Below are positions 48,121 to 58,400 of a stretch of 64,000 bases of DNA, in pieces. This stretch comes from Taenia hydatigena. Taxonomy: Eukaryota > Platyhelminthes > Cestoda > Cyclophyllidea > Taeniidae. The position numbers and the translations under genes are program-made. Under the pieces are notes generated by a model. It searched no databases and was not told the DNA's origin. It saw only the letters and a program-made list of their open reading frames with translations. Where the stretch lies: assembly GCA_036345935.2 (NCBI GenBank), contig JADWOT020001577.1, positions 682,001 to 746,000 on the forward strand, written 5' to 3'. Positions within the stretch are counted from its first letter, which is position 1. Every line of letters starts with the position of its first letter.

Positions 48121-49030
48121 TTCGCACGTAGTGAAAAAAGTTATCCTGACCAAATCGGTGATGTGTGCGCCCATCCTCCCCTTTGTTGGGGTCAACGCAC
48201 ATGGAGTCAAGTCGCGAGTTCGCACGTTGCTTTGCTCACCATCACCTCTCCCACCTGGTGTGTTGTCCATGCTACGGTTGAAGCGGTGACGTGATGACCA
48301 TTACTCGCCCCTCCCACCATGCCTTGTGCCAGATTTTCATACATCTGGTCACTGAATCATTGTGATTAGCATAGCATATGAAATGCAAGAATCTAGAGCT
48401 TTTATCACCCATAACTCAGTTTGCTTTCCACCGTCTACCCTCGTATACTGTTTAAGCCAAAGGAACCTAACTCCTGTTTTGGTGCAAATTCTTTCAATCT
48501 TGCTGCAGACAGCGAATACTTGACGAGGAAGTATAGAGTAGGCAAGACAGATACAACATCAAATAGTCTGTTTTAAACATTGACGACATTCACATGAAAC
48601 TCACCAATGTCCGCTAGCAAGTGCTCCACACAGAGGTATGGGAAAACTTATCAATTATGCTTTTAGTTCTTTGCCTGAGCCCTCTCACCCAAGTTATAAT
48701 TCTTAATAAACAGAAATGCCGAAACGAAGTTAGAATCAGTTCAAAGACTAGTGAAACAAATCGGAAATCATTTGTTTTTAATTTCCATATTTTAGCTGAA
48801 GGTTGGCTTAAGTGAAAGTCAACGTTCCCGCCTAAGAGATCATTTTCCTTTGTCTTGAGTCGTTACAACGCACAGGTATCATCAGGGGAGTTGCGGTCTG
48901 ATGTTGGTGCGCCGACTACTGAGGGCAATGACTTGCGCGTCATTTCGCAGACCAATCAGCGGAAGCAGTTTTACCTAGGGTAGTGCGCAAACAAATGAGA
49001 TTGGGTGAGGAATCAATGCCAACGCCAGTG

Positions 49031-49569
49031 GTCTTTTCGACGGCAGCCATTTAATTGCATCTGTGAGACGAACTGAATTATGCTACTTTGCTTGAGATCT
49101 CCGGCGTAAAACATCCTTGAGATATGAGGTCAATACAATTTGCCAGAAATCGGACCAACATTCGTGCACTGGAACTCAACAAAACTTCTAGAATTGTGAG
49201 GATTGGCAGTTCTAAAAGATGACTCAAGTAAAAGGAGGGTTACACTGGTCTCCTACCATAGGCTTTTGATTACTCTTATCCACTTGACCGATTTAAGCTC
49301 CAAGAAGGAATTGTCTGCAATGTTATTAATTGCTCGGCGCAGTTCACTGGCAAAGTTGATATTTGTAATTTGGTGGGAGGTGCCTGCGAATAAGTGGGAG
49401 GAGGTAAAGAGTGGTGCCGAATGAGCCTAGACAAAAGCCCTAAAGTTAGGTCACTTCGAACCTTATTACGATACAATTGCTGATTTTTAATTCTGCTAGC
49501 TGCATTTGCTGTAAATGCAGTCCCTTAAATCGTTGCAGTAAACCTTGCCGACTTTTCTACTGCTTGTTT
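49031..49569. other. Rearranged junction before copy 5
   Basis: No gene recognised. A fragment near 49410-49445 (GTGCCGAATGAGCC, GACAAAAG) matches the inverted distal 3'-flank block at 26720 and 36880. Unit 5 was apparently joined to a broken block here. Confidence 0.35.
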
Positions 49570-50377
49570 AACAGTTTACTTTAATACAACTTCATCGCCA
49601 CAACTTAAATGTGGGTTTAATGAACAAATTCCTTTAGAGAATTTACTTTTTATCCTTCCCATCAACCCATGTCCTCGTCCCCTTTTTGCCGATCGGCCAA
49701 GTCGAAGCGCTTTTACAGCTTCATGCTCCACCTGTCGATCCTCGTTCCTTGATAGCGCCCTATGTTCCTTGTCAGTCCCTTCCACAACAGCCTAGTAGAG
49801 TTGGCCTTCCCTCCTATCACTACCTGTTTTCAAATTTTATGTTCGGCATAACGTACGGTGATGCTTCCGACTTCCCGAAGAGTTGGGTTCCTCATTCCAC
49901 TATTAATGGTGCGATGATTGGCAGCGACAAGAATAATGACAGCACCAGTTCTCCCACAATTTTTGATGATGTAGGCAATGAAGGATTAAATGGATTTGTG
50001 CGACCAAAAGGGAAGTGCTGGGAGTGTGTGAGGACACAACAGCGATTCCTCTCTGCGATTGCACTGGCAAAGTCATTCACTCTCTTGGAAATGTGGCTTC
50101 CGTGGCAAGGCATTTGTGCGCAAACGGAATCTTTAAGGTCACGAGCACACGCACATAGGCGAGAAGCTCTTCGTCTGTCCCACCTGCAACACGCCTTTGC
50201 CGATCGTTCGAATCTGCTGGCGCATTTGCATCATTCAGCTGGAACCTTCTGCTCAATCGACACCTTGCAATATGTCTATTATCCACTCCTGCTACAGCCA
50301 CAATCACGAATGATATTCCCACTACTTCCTTAGTCAACACGACATACGACGAAGACACCATCAACTCAACCAATTAA
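49570..50377 (+). pseudogene. Snail-type zinc-finger gene, copy 5 (5'-truncated, decayed)
   Basis: No promoter, exon 1, intron or eh1 motif remains. Homology starts near 49570, in what is the serine-rich part of exon 2, and is closest to copy 3 (shared LQLxCGxNxQ, HQP, VDPRSLIA, SLPQQPS). A 215-codon frame (49686-50333) covers the middle and then drifts out of frame. Finger 1 is damaged (CWEC then lost histidines), finger 2 has CGFR in place of CxxC and a stop, finger 3 is frameshifted, and finger 4 lacks its cysteine pair. A poly(A) signal remains at 50465-50470. Not expected to make a DNA-binding protein. Confidence 0.75.
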
Positions 50378-50389
50378 GAGGGCACTTCA

Positions 50390-52130
50390 GTCGCTTTAAT
50401 TTTTCTAGTCATATTTATGCAATTTACTGTGTCAAACGCACCTAATTTAGGGCATGTCGAAGCAAATAAATTCATGCACGTTTCGCACAGTCTGTTTTTT
50501 CACTGTTGTGATCAAGCAATGGGTAATGAACACTTGGTTGGCCGCAAAACATGTGACGAAATGAAACGACACTAGGACCGATTATTTAAATTGGAAGATG
50601 TGGTAGTTATTCCTGGTCTCGGAGATGTACGGGATTGCAAGTAGTCTGAAACGGTTAAGTTAATCCAAATCGTTCCTTCGAATATGATAGATGGTCCACA
50701 TCAAATCGACATTAGTTGGCCGCTCCATTTAGCGTAAAAAAATGAACTTGGAAATCATGCATGGTCGAGTCAACTATAATCCATCACATTTTAAATTTAG
50801 AAGCAATTAATTTTGGAACCACAACGAATAATTTCAGGCGACCTTGCGCTTTGCTGTTACTATCTCCTCAAAATTAGTATATTCCACGTCGATTGTGCAG
50901 TGGATCCTACAATTTTTTGTGGTTTAGGCCCGTTGGCCTGCTGATCATAATTCCTATTTAACAATTATCTGCATCCAACCAGCAGCGATGCCTTGATGTT
51001 AACAAACTTAACATTCTCACAATGTTAGTCACTCTGTTGTAAACCTTATTCAAATTCGTGCTGCACTTGCATTAAATTTTTGAACAATTTTATCAATATA
51101 TATTTTGATTCTCCTCTAAACTACTGAATGAGTGATGTCTGTAATGAGATGATGCTGGAAGGAAAGGATGTCTAGAATAATTTCTCTTCCTAATTGACAG
51201 GCTTTCAGTCAACTCAAATCCATGTGTGAGGCAATGCATGCGCTTACTAAACAACGGGTATGTCACAGATGTCAGTCATTGCGCTAACAGGATCTTAGGT
51301 CAGGATGTGTTGTAAACATGTTGCATACAAGTAATCTCTCGCTGCTCCCCCGATAGCTGTTGTGCGATCCAACACCGTCAACATTTTGCAGTTGGTTAAT
51401 GAGGCTATACCTCTGCACGACTTCAGGACAAGTGTGAACAAAGCGAAACATAATTCTAGCAGATAGCCAGCCATCTAATGATAACGCTACCGTGGTGACA
51501 CAGTATCGTGATTATAACTTCGTGAAGCCCATCTTAGCACAACTTAGTCATGCTTTTGTGTTGACTCATTTTAGGCCCTCTCTTTACTCGTATGTGATCC
51601 TTGCTGTTGCACCTAAGCACGTACAAGCCCTACGTCAAATAGCCGTCAACATGTCTTTAGGTAAATGTTGGCGTTATTTGCCTCTAACCACTGGTTTGCT
51701 AAGTTGTGTCACGATATGTATCCCATTCACCACCTACCATTGCCATCTCGACTCACCAAAGTCTTAAGCCGCTGCATGTGTCGTTCGTTTATGTTTCGAT
51801 TCTAGGTCAAATTCTTTTGGTCTCTAATTATTCTTTCCCTTCACAATGTAGAACTCTCCACCGCGCGCTCTAATCTTTTGTACACATTCGACTAAGTTTT
51901 TCTGACCAAGCCGCTGATGGGCTTGGAGTTGACACGCATGAGGCGGAGGCATTGCTTTGCGTGTGGTTCTGCTCCTCCTTACTCCTCCCAACTAGCGTGT
52001 TATCTATGTAGGAACACGAGGCAGTGAAATCCTAACAGTTACCATCTCCACTCCTCCGTCCTCCATGCAAAATTTTCCTGCATCTGATTGCTGCATCAGT
52101 GCAGTTGCTGCAGTATGATCAGGGAAATCA
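50390..52130 (+). repeat. Unit 5: 3' flank
   Basis: Homologous to the 3' flanks of units 1 and 3, in direct orientation to the end, including the distal part (near 51900-52070) that is inverted in units 2 and 3. The coiled-coil-like exon is not readable here. Confidence 0.5.
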
Positions 52131-52559
52131 AGAACTTGTGTGAATCACAATTCAAGTTGATTCGATTTACAGTTCTGTCGTCTATCTCTATCAGCTGTTT
52201 CGGCTAAAGAGGCCAAAATCCTCTTGTGGCACAGGTTCCTACAGGTAGCCCCACAGAGTTCAGTGTATGGTAAAGTAGCAGAGGTGAAAGTGCATTAATA
52301 CAAGCAATCTACAACACCATTAGTGAACCACTGCTCTGCCAATGTGAACTGTACCAAATCCGGGTCGGTGGCAAAAGCAAAGTGCAAGGTTACATGCAAA
52401 TGATTCGATGCGATTTAGATAGTTGCTTCCTCCAGATCCCGAAGGCGAATGTTCTGGTAAAATAGGCCATGCATTACTACATTCGAGGCACCGGTCATGA
52501 TACGCGAACCTAACCATAGATGACCTGACTCTAAGCAAGAATAGGAACAAATTTGATCA
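52131..52559. other. Junction between unit 5 and inverted unit 6
   Basis: No gene recognised; one short minus frame (52320-52550) has no motif. The converging 3' ends of copies 5 and 6 meet around here. Confidence 0.4.
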
Positions 52560-52680
52560 AATCGGATTCACAACGTTAAAAGCCACTTCGTCACATCGTA
52601 CGCTTCGCGACTTCTTTAATGATAGTTGGCTGTTAATTGATCACAAAGTTAAAAGAGAGACTCTGCAATGCGTGCATGCA

Positions 52681-52686
52681 TTTATT
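52681..52686 (-). terminator. Poly(A) signal of copy 6
   Basis: TTTATT on the plus strand, AATAAA on the minus strand, about 90 bp past the stop codon of copy 6, followed by the usual GCATGCACG-like 3' flank. Confidence 0.65.
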
Positions 52687-52776
52687 TTTCAAAACATTGC
52701 TATTATAAATGCAACACGAAATCTTGGAGCTGATTGCTGTGTAAACTGAGACAGAACAAATATCTGGCGCTTCATC

Positions 52777-53861
52777 TCAAGTAGCCTGGTTGGTGGTGTC
52801 GGCATCGCATGTCGTATTGGCTGAGGGTGTGGCAGAGTTATCACTTGTAACAGCAGCTATTGCAAGAGTGGCGAATGGACACTTTACGAGGTGTCGCTTA
52901 AGGGAGCAGTGTCGAGCAAATGATGCAGTGCATTGGGAACAGCGCCAGCGCTTCACCGCCATGTGTGTTTGCTTGTGGGCTCGCAGATTCGAGCCATCAG
53001 CGAAGGCGCGTTGGCAGGTGGGACAGACGAAGGGCTTCTCGCCCGAGTGCGTGCGCTTGTGTACCCGAAGCGACCACTTGCGCTTGAACGCCTTGCCACA
53101 TATGCGACATTTCCATGATAGCGAGTGAGTCCGCCTATGTGTTTGCAGAGAGGCAGCGACATCGCACGTCTTTCCACACTCCTCGCATTCCGATCTCGGT
53201 CGCTCTTCTTCATTCACGCCCTCACAATCCACCTCATGGGAGATTGTAGAATGGGCAAAGCTATTGTCGTCCTTGTTATTGTCGTTGGCCGCATTAATGT
53301 TGATATGTATAGAGATCTCTCTGGTCTGGGAATTGGCAGCAATATTAGTAGAATTGGTAATACTTCCGTTTGGTGATTCTCTAATCGGATTAAGGAGAAT
53401 TTTGGAGATCAGATAGTGATACAAAGAAAGACAAGAAGAGGTCTGCTGACGAACTTCGCCAGGCAGCAGTGGAAGAGAGTAGTATGGAAAGTAAGGAGCT
53501 GGAGAAGCGCCAAAAGAGACCGGTGGAGCAAAAGACTGTGGGAATGCCCCCACATAACAAATCGGGGAAAGAGATGGTGTGGATACGGATTGGGAGCTGG
53601 AGTGTGCTGATCCACAATTGTGAATTTCTTTGTTATTGTCACTAGAGCATGCTGGATTTGGAGACGCTTGCGTGTCAGGCGGTAGACCCAGAATACTTGC
53701 TATGGAGAAGTCTAAGAGGAATGGGATAAATCGTGATGTGGATGTAAGCAAAACCCAACTAATTATGATGCGTGGGCTTGAGCAAGACTGCATTTGACTG
53801 ACAAAAAGGCAGAATGAGTGCTGACAAAAATGGAGTGAAAAGGCATCTCACCGTATTTCAT
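52777..53861 (-). CDS. Snail-type zinc-finger repressor, copy 6 (intact, inverted)
   Basis: Coding exons on the minus strand are 53861-53852 and 53711-52777, with a 140-bp phase-1 intron (donor GTGAG, acceptor CTTAG); the predicted protein has 314 residues. Residues 5-11 are a perfect FSIASIL. The N-terminal linker is about 50 residues shorter than in copies 1 and 2, but the conserved block (FAPPVSFGA ... CLSLYHYL) is kept. Four fingers are complete: C179/C182/H195/H199, C205/C208/H221/H225, C233/C236/H249/H253 and C2HC C261/C264/H277/C281. Finger helices differ from copy 1: [25 protein letters not shown] and RHCSLKRH. Target choice may thus have changed. It is the only intact copy on the minus strand. 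Its 5' side is very close to pseudogene copy 4. The expected role is a nuclear repressor that recruits Groucho. Confidence 0.85.
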
Positions 53862-53960
53862 GATCGAAGGACGTCTAATGAGAGCAGTGGGGCATTGTTT
53901 GACCTTATGTATCGCATACTCGAATCTCATTGGTTTGACCTCCTACGACTCATTGGTCAA
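53862..53960 (-). promoter_or_regulatory. Promoter of copy 6
   Basis: On the minus strand, CCAAT boxes lie at 53929-53933 and 53952-53956 and a TATA-like TACATAAG at 53904-53911, about 50 bp before the ATG. It is nearly identical to the promoter of copy 4. Confidence 0.65.
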
Positions 53961-55450
53961 TAGTGAGTGAGTTGGATTCATAAGCACGAACAATTATTAG
54001 AACTGATCTATCTCGGCGGGTGATATAAAAGACAAATCAACTGCCGTACAAGATTAATATTAGTCTACCGATCTTTGCTTCAACGTTTAGGATGCAACAC
54101 GTGTCCCCGCATTTGCATATCCATGATTGACCACGTATTCTCAAATCTGATGCACGCCTGTGAATGTGCGTCAGTGGAAGCTTTCAAGTATCATTGCAAT
54201 GCTTGCAATCCTTTGTCAGCATATGAATGTCTTTGCCCTACACTTTTCATCGCTGGTAAAATTAGTGCATTATTACAGCCGAAATCAATGATCGACTTGA
54301 CAGATGAGCTTGAAGCACTGTTAAACTGTTCCCTGCTGTCTGTCCGATTTGCGGAAGTGGAGCTACCTATCATGAGACTCGTAGCAAGTGCACAGTTTAA
54401 ATTGAGTAGGCCCTTAAGGACGGCAACAAGTTTGCTCAGTTGACCCCACTCCACCGTTGTCAGTTCTTCCCGGTAACGAATAATCAGCACATCCGAAATA
54501 ATCGCAAACGCACACAGGAGTAAAGACACTTTTGTGCGAACAACTAATAGAACTGCCAATCACTATGTAGTGCCTAGAAACTTGGTGTCTCGCAAACAAT
54601 GGAATCATCCATTATCCAAATAGCTCTGTGCTGACGCTTCCGCGAATCTGTTGAACTTAGAAATCGTTAAACATAAAATAGCGCTCACCTTCATAAACTC
54701 TTCCATCATAACGCTCTTTTAGTATTGACAAGATGTCGTGAGCCGATCCACAAAAACTGAAATTAAGGTGGTGCCTGAATCTCAAGGTGTAAGGTGGGGA
54801 ATGCATTGAGCCATTTACTGCTTGTGGGTGCATAAGTAAGTGCTCAAGAAGTGTTGTGGAGCTTTCGATTGCATGTCTTTTCATCATTGCCTTCGACTAG
54901 GCTGATTGCCTCTATCCTATTACTTTTGGCTACACACGACTTCATGAGCTCTTTTTACTATCCGTATGTGACATAGCACACTGAATACGTGAGAGAGTGA
55001 TTCCTACCCATTAAGCATGTACAGGTGATGGAATCAAAAAGGAGCGATTTCTCCTACATTGACAAGTCACAATGATAGCTTGCAACCTCAGCGCCTGTGA
55101 AGTAATGCGATAACTGGACTTGAGTGGCGATATGTAGCAATGCGTTCGTGTGAGAAAAGAGCAACCATCCTTTAAAACGTCCCCAAGATTACAAATAATT
55201 TCATTGAATAAAAAGCTATAAGAATGGATGTGCAGCATTCATTTTGCAGGTTAACTTTACTTTGTTGCTTTGCTGGCACTTCTTTAATGACAAGTTCTAT
55301 CCAACTACACCGCTTTCGTAACTCGGTCCACAATCTGCAGTCCACTGCTTGTGTGCCAATCTTGTCCGTCTGCGTAAAGGTCCTGTAGTGATGATACTCT
55401 CATCAACTTTAGGCCATTCCCAGAACATACACATTCCAACAGGGCTAACG
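53961..55450 (-). repeat. Unit 6: 5' flank in inverted orientation
   Basis: The part next to the promoter (54000-54900) matches 38320-39230 in reverse complement. The outer part (55080-55450) matches 28415-28890 in the same orientation, including GCGATAACTGGACTT and CACTTCTTTAATGACAAG. The minus-strand frame 54191-54559 with VEWGQLSK lies here. Confidence 0.6.
54191..54559 (-). CDS. Unrecognised ORF with VEWGQLSK in unit 6
   Basis: A 122-codon minus-strand frame shares VEWGQLSK, LLNLNCAL and MIGSST-like residues with 38558-38791 in unit 4, in the same orientation relative to the Snail-type gene. It extends about 40 codons further. No domain is recognised. Coding is uncertain because the same flanking bases are interrupted in units 1 and 2. 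Confidence 0.2.
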   Translation of the reverse strand: MAVLLVVRTKVSLLLCAFAIISDVLIIRYREELTTVEWGQLSKLVAVLKGLLNLNCALATSLMIGSSTSANRTDSREQFNSASSSSVKSIIDFGCNNALILPAMKSVGQRHSYADKGLQALQ

Positions 55451-58400
55451 ACTCTAACAATGGTCCCACATCTTCACTGTTTTATTTCTGTCTGTAACAC
55501 GTTATTGATCTCCCGGACTTTTGTTGAGTAGATAATCCTAAATATTTTGTAATTTTACTGCGTTCTCTGTCAAGCAGGTGTCGCTAGGCCAGCCAGAAGT
55601 TTGAGCACTTATCAAAATGACAAGTTGGATTTCTCTGTTTATGTTCGTAAATGCACAAGCATTCGAGCCAGTTGTCGGAGGCTTGCATAATTTAAAATCT
55701 CATCATATAAGGTGTCATCCATGCTCTGCAGATGCAGCATGACCGTGTACATTTCACAAACCAATTATTATTTGATTCTGACACACTAGAGAAATCTCTG
55801 TCTATGCTCTGTACGTGCTTTCGAGGATGTACGAGGTTGACCAGCAGAACTAATCGTCGATGAGTAGATGGAATGAATTGTTTAATTTAGTTGATTAATT
55901 ACTAAAAGCTCACTTGTTATGTGCTTTGTCGGAAAACCTCTTGTATCTTGGAAGCACAAACTTTGATTCGGGATTCTCGAGTGATGTGGCAACGATGCAC
56001 AAGATGACGTAAGTGGTGGAAAAATGCTTAGGCACCAACACGGACAAATCTAAGTGCAGAAATGGGCGGGAATTCGCGCTGAGCACTAACGCGTTGCCCT
56101 TAGTTGGTCTCTAATGGGTGATTCTCTCCCAATCTTTAAATGGACGAGCATTGCTTTAGCTGCCCATCGACGGGTTCCGAATAATCCTTTAGCACTATTT
56201 AGGGCTACAGCGCTTAATACTTTGTGAATGATTCGCAATAGGTGATGCAATGCAAAAAAAGTAAAAGAGGAATTGTCTGTGAACAGAGGAGCCTTCTCCC
56301 TGGAATTCAGGCAAACTTTCTTAAATAGCTGATCTACTCAAAAGAATTCTACGTTTACGGGGCACGTTGCTTGACGTAGCTATTTCTATAAAGTCATGTA
56401 ACTTGATCGAATCTAATGAGTGCAGTAAGAAAATGACACAAAGTGATTCGGGTTATAAGGATTTTGTCCCACTTATTCTCTTTTTTAAGTGTCATGCCAA
56501 AGCCAACAGTGTGTCACGCATGGTGTTGATCCATTTCTCCTCATCTACTAAGCTGAATTCCAAGGACATTGTTGCAGTTTAGACAAGGGGATTCGCGAAA
56601 GAGGAGACGGCAATTTGTCTCATTTTACTTACCGTAAAACACCATTTCGCTGAGCACCTGCACAGTTTCATGTCTTCTGCTTTGTGACCTGCGCCACAAA
56701 TTTTACTAAGCAAAACGCTGGTTGCCAAATGTGATCATAATATATACATCCGGTGTGACAACAGGAATCCCATTGCGTGTGCTTCTGCAGGCTGCACAGT
56801 GTCGATTTACCGTCTGCACATTGACACACATACCACTTTTAAGAACTCAGTAGAGGCGTCGACTAAACGCGTTCTGCATCATTCAAGCTTTCCTTATGTT
56901 GTGCAGCTTTATCACAACGCAAGTAGACAATCCACGCAGTAGAACATTTTGCGAAAATAGGGTCAGTGTTTGAGGTGAGGTGGTGTATTGACGTGGGCAT
57001 GCGTGAGGGTCTCGTGGTATGAGAATGCCTTAGAGAGACGTGAATTTGGATGATGATGATGATGATGATGATCACAAAACTGTTGAATGTGAAACCGTGA
57101 CTGTTAATTTAATCAAGAAAATGGATTTTTGCATCTTGTGGACAACTTGGGCTCCGAGCTATGCCAAGAGCTCTTGCTCGGCAATGTTGTGCCTTGGCAA
57201 AGCATAATCTGCATTAACACTACAGCTTATTCGTCTCCTAAAATAATGGGACTATTTTATGTCCTACCAATATCACCCCAACAGCTTCAGCTGGTGCGAG
57301 ATGCGTGTGCGAAGGAATGTGAATGAATGAGAGTTTTAAACAATGCATGTCTTGACTGTTGATTAATGGTGACATGACTTAGGATATGCTCTTCTAGACG
57401 ACGTGATAAATTCAATTCGCTTTTCCTCATGCTCCTCAGCTCTCGCAAAATTGGGTTGCACGTGGATCGGTCGATTCTTCTCCACATAAGAGTATGGTCA
57501 AATGTATTTTTCGATGCGTTATGGAAGAATACTGCAACCAGTGAAGGCACTGTCACTTTTGAAGCTTCATGGGTAGTTAAATGGAAATGAATGGTAAATG
57601 GGATGGCTTGGTTAACATTTTTATTGTACTCCAAGTGTTTTTGGGTTTTTGATAGGGTTTGAGAGTCACACAGTGCTAACCCTTTCCTTTTGTATACTAG
57701 TGACTGGATAAGCAGTCATGAACAATTTCATTGACTTTTGTGCGAGTCTATTACTGCACTGTTGGTAACATTGCTTTTTCGATTAACTGCCCAGTCTGCT
57801 TGTGGTTCTTGTGCTCCAAGTGTACTACAATTTTGAAAGAATCCATCACATCAGGACACTGCCTCCTACTAATTGTAATAAATGGGCTAGATGAAGCATT
57901 TAAATAGTGCGGAGGGCTTTATCATGCGCTTCACACAGTGCTATTTGATCCGAGACGAGGATGTGTAAATGAGCGTCGCTCGGATTCACTGGATGAACGA
58001 ATCAAGATCCTTGGTGTGATAATGCCCACCGAAACCCTTTGGGTGTACTCATATCCTCCTTTAACTGATTGCACTTGCCCATAATGAATGCCAGGCAAAC
58101 GAAAAGTGGGTTAGTAATCCAAAAGGAGTGGTAATGGAAGGAGATAATAACCTGTTCGCTTCCAAGTGGCACCCACACACGTGCGTTCAGAAGACGAAAA
58201 TAAAATATTATGCTAAATGTCGATAGTTATCCAGGCCAAAGCACCTAAGTCAAAAAGTAATCAGTTACAATCGCGTGAAATGTGTACTGTTCCCCGATCT
58301 CGCCCTGTCCAACCACTGTCATCCGTGACGATGTATGCAGTGACAAATTTTCCAGTGACTCAATGCTCAGCTAGTGCGAGATTTGAACTATGCGAAACGG

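Larger units (their letters stand above)
45410..49030 (+). repeat. Tandem 3'-flank repeat, copy B
   Basis: Second copy of 41090-44700. No zinc-finger sequence lies between A and B, so only the 3' flank was repeated. It carries the partner coiled-coil-like exons at 46966-47163 and 47968-48120 on the minus strand. Confidence 0.7.
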
